Source: Hevea brasiliensis (Eukaryota; Streptophyta; Magnoliopsida; Malpighiales; Euphorbiaceae). From it: a stretch of 64,000 nt of DNA. Below, one piece after another: positions 1 to 13,300 of the stretch. Under the pieces are notes generated by a model that was not told the DNA's origin, did not search any database, and saw only the letters and a program-made list of their open reading frames with translations. The number at the start of each line of letters is the position of its first letter. Position 1 is the stretch's first letter. A program made the position numbers and the translations under genes. Location: NCBI RefSeq assembly GCF_030052815.1, contig NC_079499.1:102954480-103018479 (forward strand), read 5' to 3'.

Positions 1-740
1 ATGCTGACTCAGCATAGAATGTTTCATGCATTAATGCAACAAATTTATCCTCCAAATAACAGAGGAAGTTCATTAAAATCCTAATTAAGGCATATGAATT
101 GAAGAACATCTAGAAGTTGGGTACCATGGAGTACTATTTGCTTCATCCTAAAGAAACACATTTGACCTGTGGCAGAGCTTTACATATGCAGCAAATAGAT
201 AAATCAATACAAGGAATAGCCTGTTTTAAAGTTATTGCTGTTTTCAGATCGGCAAAGAGCGTAGAACATCACCCTTAGAAAGCAGGGTGATAAAGGCTTT
301 AAAAGGTATTCTGGAATATCATTGCATGTGTCATAATGAGCCAATTGATTGCAGAATACACTTCAGATATAAGCTCTGAATGATATTGATGCTATTATTA
401 AAAATAGCAAAATCTTAACTTTAAAAGAAGTCAATTAGACTGCAGAATACACTTCAAAAACAAGTAGCTTCACATGCTCAAGCAAACATTGGGACATAAA
501 AAGCATTTTTCAGTATATATTTAATTGCTATCACTAATAAATCTCTAATAAACAATTTACTCATCAAATAAACCTGCAAAAGCTTGACAATACTGAAATG
601 CAGAAGAGAAGAGAAGAGTAGAAACAGCCCAAAAACCATAACAAATAGATGGATATTGATGACAAGCTATCATATGCAATACAATCAAGGAAAATATGAC
701 TCAGAGAACGGTAAGACTCACTGGATGTGAGGAAACTTAC
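1..740 (-). other. Intron 9 of the spatacsin-like gene (partial)
   Basis: AT-rich sequence with no coding similarity in either direction. It follows the donor GTAAGTTTCC at 740-731 and should be intronic up to the left edge. I see no repeat or RNA gene in it. Confidence 0.6.
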
Positions 741-1388
741 TGCAGCTTCCAGTAACAAGTAAAGTGAATCATTCTCCCTGACCATTTTGTGATGGTCAAG
801 ATAAAGGTCCAAAAGGCTTGGCAAGTTATATTGCACACAATGATGCACGAGTAATTTATGCAAAGCTTGTTTAGCGTCAACATCAAAGTTTCCACCATCT
901 GATACATTCAGATCAGACGAAAGTTTCGAAGAAAAATCCTCTGACGACATTCTATTAGGTCTGCTAGTGATGAATCCTGAACGAGCTAGTAGAGCTACAA
1001 TCTCTGCAGTGCCTTCCCAATAATCCTTCAAAAAAATAAATTTCTTAGCAAGCTCCTTTTCCATGAGCATCCTTAACCACATGGTGCACATCGCATCAAC
1101 AGAAAGCCTGAATATTTTGACTCCTGGAACATCCATGCAAACAGCATCCACTTCTTCAATTGAGCATATATAATTACTGTACTCAGGAAATTCACTTCTA
1201 CATCCAGTAGCAGGTGCATGCTTTAAGCCATCTAAAGTGATTTGGAGGCTTCCTTGTGATACTACAGATGTAGGAATGAGGTCCATAAGTTTAAAAACTT
1301 CCTCCCAGTCATTATGGCACAAATAATATTCCAATTGAGATTCCCACAATACATGAACACCCATAAGGAAAGGCTGATCCAAAACTAT
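741..1388 (-). CDS. Spatacsin-like exon 9 (last exon in the window)
   Basis: 648 nt, 216 codons, residues 1238-1453, beginning IVLDQPFLMGVHVLWESQLE and ending LYLLLEAA. The acceptor is TATGCAG|ATAG and the donor GCTGCA|GTAAGT at 740. The next expected exon was not found in bases 1-740, so it must lie beyond the left edge. Confidence 0.9.
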
Positions 1389-4300
1389 CTGCATAATAAG
1401 AAAGTAATCGAGAAGAAGAAGCTTAGTGCCTACATTTGAAGTGGAAAAACCAAAAATGTCATGTAGTTTGGCATATGCTACAAGAATTCAACAAAGGAAC
1501 ATGCCACAAAGGAAGATTAAATTCAGACCCATGGCATGCGACTGGTCCGATCTTGTTTTACCTCAATATGGTTTCAGCACAACATGGCGCATTCCAGCAA
1601 GAAATCAAAGAAAAGCAAAAAAACGAGACTTACTCGATCAATGGTCCTCTGATCCCAGGCACTACACCACACTGCAGCAGCAGTCCAATATCCAGCATGA
1701 GCAGTATCTTCATCAACCACAGGGTCAGAAGAATCTTCATTGATGCTTGTCCATGAACCTAGAACAACCCCATCAATCTCACCACAATCGATGATGAGAT
1801 TGCTAAATAGATGTGGATATAATAAGTGCAGCTTAATTTCTCCAGGTGAATTTGAAGTCAACAAAGCACTCATCAATGCCTTCTGCCGACCAAGAAAAGT
1901 TTTCCAGAAACTACTGCTAGGGTACAGCCTCTTTCCAGCAAGAAAGAAAAAGAAAAACCTTATCAGTGCATGAAATCCAAAATCAAAGCAGAGTCACTTG
2001 ATAAAATAAAATGCAGCAGACAACTATAGAATACCTCTATTAGTGATATCTTCTCCAATATCTTCCACTCATGTGGCCCCAGGTAACCATATCTTTTCAC
2101 TTCTTGTGCAACTTGAATCCGAATGGATCTCCTTACTGTGCCAAATAATAACTGCTTGAGGCAGGTTTCAATGTCCTCCCCAAGCCTTTGTAATGTTGCA
2201 ATTGCATGCACAGTTTCACCCTGTCAAACCAAACATGATTAATGCAGAAACATATATTACCTTAGAACAATGCTAGGTATTTCATAACATTCATTCACTT
2301 TCTGTATTTGGTTTATTCAAGTTCTGTAATTTACACTTTTTATATTTTATTCATCCACTTTTTGTAATCATATTCTCATTCATGCTTTCATTTTCTGGAA
2401 TCATTACATGTAGTGAGTATGGTCCAGTGTTTTTGTTTACCCATATCCCATATGCAAGTAAACAATAATATGTTACCTTTAGAAATAGGCCATAAGCAAT
2501 GGCTCTTCCAATGTCACGAACTTCATTAAAAGTATCAGAAGGCACTTCATCAGCGTCTAAATCTCTTGAACGATGAAGATGTAATTGAAGAACAGCAGAA
2601 GGAAGCCGGCCAGAGACGAGAGCATCTTTAACTACAGTTTTAAGATCAAAATTGTCTACTTTCCATCGTGCAATCATCTCCTTGGGATTTTCCATTGGAT
2701 AATTTTTCCTCCCCAAATTTCCAGCCCGAGGCACAAATATGGATACTGCAGTTGAATCATCCTGATCCAAATAGGCACTGGAAACTAAGGCATCCTTGGA
2801 CATCAAAGCAAGTTTCTCGCCCTTAGAACCCACAGAAGATACAGAAATTGAAAGTTCTTGTTGGTTTAGTGTCTCCAACGAATCAGCATTATCTTGAAGA
2901 ATTGAAAGCTGAGATTCATCCTCTGACAAATCTGTGTCCATCAAATTTAATGCCTCACCACCATCCACCTATGACATCGAGAAAAGGTTATCTGTTAAGC
3001 AACAGATAAGATGCAAAGATTTTTCGCAATATGTTTTTAGCATACACAATAGCATACCAATCCCTGGCCAGGCTTTTTGAATTTTGCTCCAAGTCGATAT
3101 TGCAGATTCCTAATGATCTCCAAAAAATGAGCCATGTCACGAAGCCTTTTTGAGTCCACCATTTCATTTTGTACTTCATCTGAAATAAATGAAGGAAGAG
3201 AGAGCAATCGAGTCTTCCTAAAACCATGTAACAAGCCATTCTTATGCTGCAGTAACCCAAATTTTTGAATCATTTTGGTTGTGAAGCAAGTGGCCAATGC
3301 AAGAACCCTGTAATATAGATTTCACAAAGAAAAAAAATGAAAAACAAACAAGTAACCAGTTGTTAAAGCAGCAGCCAACAATGAAAAAAACACCCACCCC
3401 CCCCCCCCCCCCCCCAAATCTTGAGACTTGAATTAAGAGCGAAAATAATGTTATTGTGGAATTCACAGAAAAAAAAAAAAAAAAAGAATGGGAGAAAGTG
3501 AAATACATAAACCAACTACTACATGTAAAGGCTTATGAAAGATTAACACTGTTTGGCTTGACCTCTTCCTTAGCCCCAAGAGTTTTTGAAATGTTCCTTC
3601 AGCAAATGTGCTGAATGACATGGGTACCCAATGATAGGGGTGTGTATTATTCGGTTATAACCAAATAACCGAACCGAACCGATGAAATTCGGTTATTTCG
3701 GTAAGAGTAAATTCGGTTCGGTTCAGTTCGGTTTTCGGTTAGTAATAATAAAAATTTTTTGTCTTCGGTTATCGGTTCGGTTACCTTTGATTTGATAACC
3801 GAAATAACCGAATTTCAATTAATTAATATATTAATTATAATTTTATTAATATTATATTATTCATAATTATTATTTTTATGATTTTATATAATATTTAACT
3901 TATAATTATTATCTTATTAATATTAAATTATATTTATCATTTTTTATAAATAAAAAAGAATTTAAATATAACTCTGCCTAAGTAGTTTGCGCTTAGCCGG
4001 TCCCAAACCCGGATAAAGGAAGAGGGTTGCGGTAGATGACAACCAGCGTAAAAATTTCGTCACATCCTATGATATGGATTCAAATGATATAAACGTTGGA
4101 GCATCCTCTAATTACGACGCGCTACATCAGAGCCTGGATATGCAAGGGTGTAGGGCGTTCACCGAAAGCGACGCGTCATGCCGGCGCCCGGTTGTGGTAT
4201 TAAATGAGCAAGGGTTCCCACATCATGGACGAGTATGGGTAAAGAAGTTAGTCCATAAGACAGATAGTAGAACACATAGTGGAATAGAACACCAGATAGG

Positions 4301-7300
4301 CATAGAGAACAATAGAAGATATCATAGAAGGTGATCAATTAGGAAGGAACATGATAGGAAGAGAATCAGGGTTAGTACTTGGAATATTGGATCACTTACA
4401 GGAAAATTAATGAAACTTGTGGATACCTTGAAAAGGAGAAGGGTGAATATTGCTTGCATTTAGAAGACTAAATGGGTAGGAGAGAAAAGTAAGGAAATGG
4501 ATAATTCAGGGTACAAAATGTGGTTTACCGAAAAGGAAAGAAATAAGAACGATGTAAGCATAATTATAAACAGAACATTGAAAATGCTGTGATAGCTGTG
4601 AAAAGAATAGGAGATAGAATTATACTAGTAAAGCTAATACTAGAAGGAGAAACAATAAATGTACTTAGTGCTTATGCCTCACAAACAGAACTAGATAGTG
4701 AGAGTAAACAAAAGTTTTGAGAATATATGAATGATCTACTGAAAAGCATACTGAATGAAGAGAATGTTTTCATCGGTGGAGATTTAAATGGACATGTAGG
4801 AAGTAATAGGCAAGGCTATGAGAATGTTCACGAAGGTTTTGAATTTGGCAACCGAAATGAGGAGGGAAAAAGCATTCTGGATTTTGCTATGGCGTACAAC
4901 CTAATACTAGCAAATACCTACTTTATAAAAAGAAAGTCACATTTAGTGACTTTCAAAAGTGAGCAACATAGAAGCCAAATTGACTTCCTCTTAACCAGGA
5001 AGACAAATAAAGCTCAATGCAAGGATTGTAAGGTCATTCCGGGAGAAACTTTAAAAAGTCAACATTGGTTAGTGGTCTTGGATGTCAAGTTTAGGAACAA
5101 TTCAAGTAAGGCAAGAAAAAATAGTATAACTCAAATAAAGTGGTGCGAGTTCAAAGGAATAAAGCAAATGAAGTTCAAAAATAAGCTTCTCGAGTTCGAA
5201 ACATGGAAGCTGGATATAAAGGCCAATGGTATGTGGATACAAATGACATCAAAGATTAGAGAAGTAACTAGAAAAGTACTTTGAGAGTCTAGAGGACATG
5301 GACCACCCTCAAAAGAGAGATGGTAGTGGAATGAGGAAGTACAAAAGGCAGTGAACCGAAAGAGAGAATGGTATAAAAAATTACCTAAGTGTGATAATAA
5401 TGAGGCATATGAACAGTACAAGATAGCAAAGAAAGAAACAAAAAAGGCAGTCAGTCAAGCAAGACCGCAGGCCTTTGAAAAGTTATATGAGAAACTTGAA
5501 ACTAAAAAAGGAAAGAAAGATATTTATAGATTAGCAAGGATGAGAGAAAAGAAATGTCAAAATCTCAATCAAGTTAGGTGCATTAAGGATAAAGAAGGAA
5601 AAGTGTTGGTGAAAGATGAGGACATTAAAGAAAAATGGAGAAATTATTTTGATGATCTCCTTAATAATAGTCAAAATGGTAATAGTGTGAATATAGACTA
5701 CAGAGCAATAGAAAAGAATGTGAATTATACTAGAAGGATTAGATCTTTAGAAGTAAATGAAGCACTTAAGAGAATGAAAGTGGGTAAAGCCTGTGAACCC
5801 GATGGAATACCAATTGAAGTGTATAAGTGTTTGGGAGATGTGGGAGTGGTATGGTTAACTAAATTGTTTAATAAGATTCTAAATTCAAAGAAAATGCCTG
5901 ATAAATAGAGGAGGAGTATTTTAGTACCTACTTTTAAAAATAAGGGAGACATACAGAGTTGCTCAAACTATAGAGGAATTAAACTCATGAGCTATACTAT
6001 GAAGTTGTGGGAGAGAGTTATAGAACATCGACTACGTCATGATACTTCTATCTCTCCCAATCAATTTGGCTTCATACCTAGTCGTTCAAATATGAAAGCG
6101 ATCTTTCTCATTAGAAGCTTGATGAAAAAATATAGATATATGAGGAAATATTTACACATGATTTTTATCGATTTGGAGAAGACTTATGATAGTGTTCCAA
6201 TAGATGTCTTATGGAAAGTGTTAGAACAAAAGGACATATTTATTAAGTACATACAAGTGTTAAAAGACATGTATGAAGGAGCAACTACTATTGTGCGCAC
6301 CGTGGGAGGGGACACTAGAGATTTTCCTATCTCACTTGGATTACACCAAGATTCAACTGTAAGCCCTTACCTTTTTACATTAGTTTTAAATGAATTAACG
6401 AAACATATATAAGAGAGTATCACTTAGTGCATGATGTTTGCGGATGATATAGTTCTGATAGATGAGACGTAAAAAAAAGTTAATAGAAAGCTAGAGCTTT
6501 GGAGAAGTACTCTAGAGTCAAAGGGCTTTAAGTTAAGTAGAACGAAGACAGAATACATGCATTGCAAGTTTAGTGAAGGCCGAACTAATGATAAGGAAGA
6601 AGTTAGTTTGGATGGAGTGATACTGTCTCAAAGTAATCACTTTAAATATCTCGACTCAGTCCTTCAAGTAGATAAGGGATGTGAGGAGGATGTTAGTCAT
6701 AGGATTAAAGCCGGATGGTTGAAGTGGAGACGTGCCACGAAAGTTTTATGTGATCGCAAGATTCCCAATAAGTTGAAAGAAAAATTTGCCATACAGTCAT
6801 ACGACCGGCCATGTTATATGGTAGTGAGTGTTAGACACTGAAGGAGTCGTATGTTTATAAGATAAGAGTTGCGGAGATGAGAATGTTAAGGTGGAAAAGT
6901 AGCCATACTAGACTAGATAAAGTCCATAATGAGAGTATTAGAAAAAAGGTGGGAGTGGTACTAATTGAGGATAATTTGAGAGAAGTGAGATTGAGGTGGT
7001 TTGATCATGTGAAGCGTAGATATATGGAGACTCCGGTTAGACAAGTAGAGCACATTAGGGTAGAGGATAGAAATAAAAGAAGGGGTAGACCTAAACTGAC
7101 TTGGAGAAGAGTAGTACAACATGACCTAGAAGCATTACACATTTCAAAGAATTTAACCCAAAATCGTTTAAAGTGGAGAAAGAGAATCCATATAGCCGAT
7201 CCCAAATTTTTGGGATAAAGGCTTAGTTGAGTTGAATTGAAAAAAGAATTTAAATATATTTTTATTAATATTTTATTAAATAATTAATAATATAAAATAT

Positions 7301-10300
7301 ATATTTTATTTTTTTTATTAGTTCGGTTATAACAAATAACCAACTAAATATTTTCGATTTCAGTTAATTTCGATTTTCTCTCAATTTTGGTTCAATTCGG
7401 TTAATATTTTTAGAGTCAGTTAATAATTCAATTAGTTGAAAATTCGGTTCGGTTCGGTTAACCGAATGCTCACACCCAAATTGGAAACAGTTTTATTCAA
7501 CTAAACAGATGCAAATTCAACCCCAGACCTTTCAAATTCAAGTTAACCAGCCAATTTAAGAATGGACTAAAATGCACAGAAAATTGAATGTAAAACATAC
7601 AAGAACATAATGATGTACTATATTACGTGAAAACTGAAAAGTTTCACCATGTAACCATCAATCCTAAACAAGAAGCAAAACCAATAATCAGAAAAAATGT
7701 AACAGAAATAAGTAAGCATTTTATATTATAAAACAAATTCACATGCATCAAGATCAAGAAATGTAGACAGATTATAAAAAAATAAAAAAAAATAAAGTAC
7801 AAAATTTGCAGATCAAACTTCAGAACCCTAAGAAAGATCATCTTAACCAAGGCCATGTTGCATAGCTTCCTAGTAATCCACTTTATAACTGACCAAAAAT
7901 TCCACAGCATAATTATGAAAATCGAATAAATATGATGAAAATGTTTACCTCGACGCAGCAGAAACATCACTGTCACTACCATTTCTGTTACGCATCAGAT
8001 AAACCGCAGCAAAAAGCAATCTCAAAATGCCTTCTTCTGCCAGATTGACACCCACAAGCATTTCTAGAGATCTGTTAAACCATCCAAAAAGTAAAAGAAC
8101 CCATTATATTACAAAAAGATCCATAACCAAGAGGGCCTCATCAAAAGAACAAAATTTATTTGTTTCAGTTACTTGTATTTACACCCTGTTATAAATCTCA
8201 TATAGAGAAAATGTTTAGTTGAATTTATTATGCCAACCTTTAAGACTAAGCAGTTAAAAAAGGGAAAGAGGCAGCTTGTTACCATTTAAGTGGAAAATTT
8301 TCAAAAACTAAATCTCCCCTTTGTATTACAATCAAAGATATGGAGAACACACTAACAAGGATACGGCATCCTCTTCAACATAGGAACAAAACATGTTTTT
8401 TCTTAGAGAGAGAGAGAGAGAGAGACCCTTTTGAATGACCAAAAGCTGAAGAACCATGGTCAATAGAGAACTCAGTTAAAAATTTTTGACTCAAGGATAA
8501 GGATAAAACTTTTGAATGGACATAAAAGGACTAAAATTAACGTCTAATATTCAATGTGGATTCCTATGTGATAGAAGATTCCAAATTTAATAACACAAAA
8601 CACAATTTATTAAAAAAAATTAAGAAAAAAAGAAGAATAAGAAAGGCAGAAGAGGAGGACAAGCCATCGCTTACACTATATTCCTCTTAAAAAGTGAAGC
8701 TAAGATTTGTATGTATCCAACTCTAGACCCAAATAAAGGTAAAATGTTGAATTCCTAAAATCATTAAAAGATCTATTTTCGAAATTTTTCCTCATACGAA
8801 TTTATTATTATTATTATTATTATTATTAAAAGGGATAAATTATAAAACCTCTTTGAGTTTGTACAAAACATACAATTATTCACTTTTTTAATTACATTAT
8901 ATTATCCCTTTCAAATATCCTTACAGTTTACTGCTTTGACTTGAATAAATTATAATTGTTTATTTTATTCATATATCAATTGCTATTATTAATATAAATT
9001 TTACAAAAATTTATTATACTCAACAAGAGCTTCTTTGAGAACATCATTAGAAGATCTTATGAAAAAATTAGTGTGAATTATGGAAGGAAAAATCCTTGTG
9101 GCATTTGCATTATTCTTAAAAAGTTAAGTGTTCAAATTCTAATATTTTAAATGATATCTCATGCTTTAAGGCTTTAGTCATCAAAGAAAATTACCTTAAT
9201 ATAAGCATTTAATAAGATATTCACATATTATATCATTTTCAATCACATGCGATGCCTCCAGAATACTGGGTCCCTCATACAGAATATTTCAAGACAGCAG
9301 ATGGAAATGTTTTCAAAACCAATCTCATAACCAAACAACCCATTGGGATTCAGTTCTTTCCCACCTGTATTCTTTGGATCAAAGTCATTGGGTCAAACCT
9401 TCCTGATAAAGACTTGCTGATTGGTTTCGACTTATACCGGCAAGGGAAGCATCTAAAGATCCTTCCAACGGGATTGAAATACAAAAGGAGTTTTCAGCCA
9501 ATATACCACTTAATGAAAGAAGATGGCAGAAAACAGAGTAGTAGAAAACTTGATGGGATACCAAAGGTTGAAAATTTATCCTTACTCACCGTTGAAGTAT
9601 GTATAAGACAATCATAACCAAGCTCTGATACCAAGATAAGCCAGGAGCCCTTACCATATACACAATGTACTCATGCTATGCCGCTACCCTCTCCATAGGT
9701 ACTCTCTGGCTATACCCTTTTGTACATTATGCATATGATAACGGGACCGTCGCACCTAATATCATAACAAAAATATTTCTGATACACAGGATCCTCTGTT
9801 GAGGCAAGTGTGGAGTATACGTATCTCTGATTATAAAGGTATGATACACATTCTAAGGTTTTCAGGAGAAAGAGAGAGAGTTTAGAAAGCCATGAAAGAA
9901 AAACTCACAATATTATTTAAGAGAAAACTTAAGTCTGATTACAACTGGATAGAATGTCTCCTTATATAGGCATGAAGAGTCTGGCTTTTACAAGCAACCG
10001 GCAAGTGACTGGCTACCGACACTCTAAAGTAAAAGAAATAAAGCACACTTAATTATTACATAATTTGACCGACAGACTTTAACTTTAATCATGGGGTTGT
10101 TGACAAGTTAAATGTGTGATAATCAGAATTGTCTGAGTCATCCACTCCAAAGAAGTCCTTTGGCCACTGTCGATGCTCAACAGGTGATGGTGGGCCAGCA
10201 TTCTCAATGGTCTCTTGTATTTCACTATCCATTGGGTATTGAGAATCTTGCCAGATTGGATGGGACCAATCTATGGGTTCATCAATGAGGGACCGGATGA

Positions 10301-13300
10301 GCCCGAGAGATGTACAATTCACGTGAGGAAGGGTTAGAGGCTGGTAGCCATTGATTTCACAGAGATGCCCTGCCAGTTGTCTCCTCAGTGGTCCTATAGT
10401 GTCATTTTCGGTGATAGATCCTTCGTAGGTCCTCCATTCATACTCAGCATTTTGGGTCCAGAGAAGTCCATCAGACCTCTTGAAGAAAGGCCTATGCATG
10501 ATAAACATGATTCTGATGTTGGGCTAAGTTCTGATGGGCCTATCTTCGATCCCATGGGTATCTATAAGACACTTCAAGCTGTATTGCCATGCTGAAATGG
10601 GCTTGAACCATTCTAAGAATCTAAACAGGAGAGTCCTATTTGTTCTGTCTAGAGTGTGCTAGTACAAACTTGTGAGTGGGAACTCTATCCCTGTAGAATA
10701 GAGACAGCAACCATGCACCATAGGAGCCATAACTCTTCAAGGATGAGGTCTCTGTCAGGATGGATACTAAAACATGTGAGGAAGGGGTTGTTAGGAATAA
10801 AGATGGATGAAGAGGGGAGCAATCCTCTCAAAGTATTCCTGCCGCTTAGGTAATGAAACAGGTGGTCTTTTGTGAACTGGGCTATTTTAGGAATAGGCCA
10901 GTTAAGAGAACAGCATGGTGGAAAAATGTCTGGTGGGGGAGTAAGGAAGTTATGAGTGTGTGGAGAATATGAGGATGCCCTGAAGATCAAAGGGAATGTG
11001 AAATGGGTTTTTATGAGGTGAAGTTCCTTAGGTCTAGACAGAAGATCTGGAACTAAGTTATGCTTTCCCTTCATGTGTTGGACCGTAAATTTATATTTGG
11101 TGAACCAGTCCTTTAACCTCAGAAGCTGTGGTTCTGGTAGAGTCTTGTTCTTGAAGTCTAAGATCTTCGAGAATGATGAGTTATCCATGACTACAGTAAA
11201 GTGATGGCCAATGAGATGGAACTCAAATCTTTTTATTCTGTTTTTGACAGCCAATATCTCTTTGTATACTGAGTGGTAGTGTTTTTGTAGCTCATGAAAA
11301 CTCTCCACTATTTCTCCTTGGATTTCTTCAATAAGGACAGCACCCCAGTGGGTGTCACTAACATCAGTCTAAAGGATTCGATGTCCCATGCTAGGAATCT
11401 TTAGAGGTGACGGATTTGAAGCCACTTCTTTTAATGCCTTGACTGCTTCTGTTTGTTCCTCCTTCCAAGGTGGTGCAGTCTTCTTAAGCATCTTTGACAG
11501 CTGACTGGTATGAGTGGCGACATGAGGAATGAATTTCCTAATGTAATTGATAATACCAAGGAACTGTTGTATCTGTTTTACTGATAAGTCTTTGTTAGGA
11601 AACTTTAACAGTTCTTCTGCGATGTGAGGACCTGGTTGGTATTTTTCGTCTTTAAACTTCATTCCAAGGAAGTCAATGTCGGTCTGGGCCAAAGAGCTTT
11701 TCTTTTCAGATAACATAATCCCATGGGAATCCACTAAGGTCTGGAAAGTGGATAAGAGTTCCTTGTGGGCTGTGACATCTTTAGAGAATAGGAGGATGTC
11801 ATCTATATAGATGAGAGTACTGTGGAGCATGGGCTCGAATATCCTTGTCATGGCTTTTTGGAAGACAGATGGGACTGTCATAAGACCAAATGGGAGAACA
11901 GTCCACTGGTATTGGGCTGTAGGGATACAGAAAGCAGTTTTGGGTCGGTCAGAAGGGTTGATACCCAATTGCTAAAATCCTGCCTTGAGATCGAACTTTG
12001 AGAAGACATGGTCTTCATAGAGTTGGGTGAACAAGGTTTCAGGTTTTGGTAAAGGGAATTTATCATCCTGAAGAAAATGGTTAAGGGGTTAAAAGTCAAT
12101 AACAAGTCTCTTTTTTCCCCTTAATCTTTCAGACCTTTTTTTTTCAAATAAAAAGCCTGGCAAGCCCATTGAGAAGATGTGGGTTCTATGAGACCCTGTT
12201 GGAGCAATTGCTTGCACTCTTCTTGGGCTAAGGCTAGGTCCGTTGGGTTCATTCCTGGGTGTGATGCTTTGGTTGGATTTATATCCTCATTAAGCTTGAA
12301 TGGGAGATTGATAAAGAACTCTGGATTTTTCCACAAGGGGTGGTGATGATGAAACTATGCATGAGAGTCGGCATAACATCTCAAAAGAAATTCTTTGTGT
12401 TCTTGGAATTCAGCTGAGGCATCAGTCAGAGAGTATAGCCTTGGGACGGCGGTGAATGGCTGAAAACTCCTTTTGTATTTCAATCCCGTTGGAAGGATCC
12501 TTAGATGCTTCGCTTGCTGGTATAAGTCGAAACCAATCAGCAAGTATTTATCAGGAAGGTCTGATCTAATAACTTTGGTCCAAAGAATACAAGTGGTAAA
12601 GAACTGAATCCCAATGGGTTATTTGGTTATGAAACTGGTTTTGAAAACATTCCCATCTTCACTTTGGAGCCGTAAGACTTATCCTCAGTCTACATGGAAG
12701 GCGAGGGCTTCCAGTTACAGCTAGGGTGTCACTTCTTGACACTAGGCTCTTACAATATGAGCATGCTGTAATTGAGACGTGTCTCACCACCTTACATGCT
12801 GTAAGTATAGTATTGACATTCTTCCCAAACTACAATCTCTCATTGAGAGATCCTCATCTTAGCACTGCTTTAAAGGTCCAAGTCCAACTCACAGGCGCAG
12901 CACAAGTAACATCATCTATGATGGCTACTTTACACCATCAGATCATTTATAGACTGCAAGATTATGCAGTAGATCTATCTCAACCATCCGTCTCTAATGA
13001 TGCTTTGCTCGTCCTGACTAATTCTGAGACTTCCCCAACTATAGACCAAATACCTAGGCAACTGCCTAGAAGTGAGCTTGAGCAGCTCATCCCGAAGGAA
13101 TGGCTAACTAATTATGAGAGGCTTCATTCGACTTCTCAGCCAATCCAAATCACAGAGTCTTCCTTCAGAAGAAATGTTGATGGTACGGTGCAGACTACCT
13201 TCCAACCACCTCGGCATTCCACAGGATCCTTACCTGTGTTCCAGACCATAATGGTCCAGCCATTAGAAAAGGAACAAGAAGAGGACAGGCACGAAGAAGT

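Larger units (their letters stand above)
3971..7239 (+). mobile_element. RTE-clade LINE, near full length, decayed
   Basis: A non-LTR retrotransposon flanked by a 19-bp direct repeat: AAAAAAGAATTTAAATATA at 3952-3970 and again at 7240-7258. The 5' end includes GCCGGTCCCAAACCCGGATA, which I recognise from plant RTE elements. Coding order is AP endonuclease (about 4376-5284), reverse transcriptase (about 5300-6850) and a C-terminal domain ending RIHIADPKFLG (to 7218). The 3' end is a short T/TTG-rich tail, not poly(A), as usual for RTE. Several stops and frameshifts show it is dead. It sits inside the hAT-type MITE and antisense to the host gene. Confidence 0.88.
3635..7478. mobile_element. hAT-type MITE with CGGTT-rich ends, split by a LINE
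   Basis: The left end begins TAGGGGTGTGTATTATTCGG and the right end reads, on the other strand, GGGTGTGAGCATTCGGTT. These form terminal inverted repeats, followed on both sides by AACCGAACCGAACCG-type arrays. The interior next to the LINE is AT-rich. The 8-bp target duplication is not recognisable at this copy. A related element at 55492-55943 does keep one, which supports assignment to hAT. It lies in the 4.6-kb intron of the spatacsin-like gene. Confidence 0.7.

Noticed and set aside
1426..1973. Plus-strand open frames of 77-106 codons
   Set aside because: They are shadows of exon 8 and its flanks on the minus strand, where the in-phase spatacsin-like frame explains the sequence.
9622..9633. 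A tRNA-like sequence (GCTCTGATACCA)
   Set aside because: Only the primer-binding complement of tRNA-Met is present. There is no cloverleaf around it here or at 41580 and 42892.
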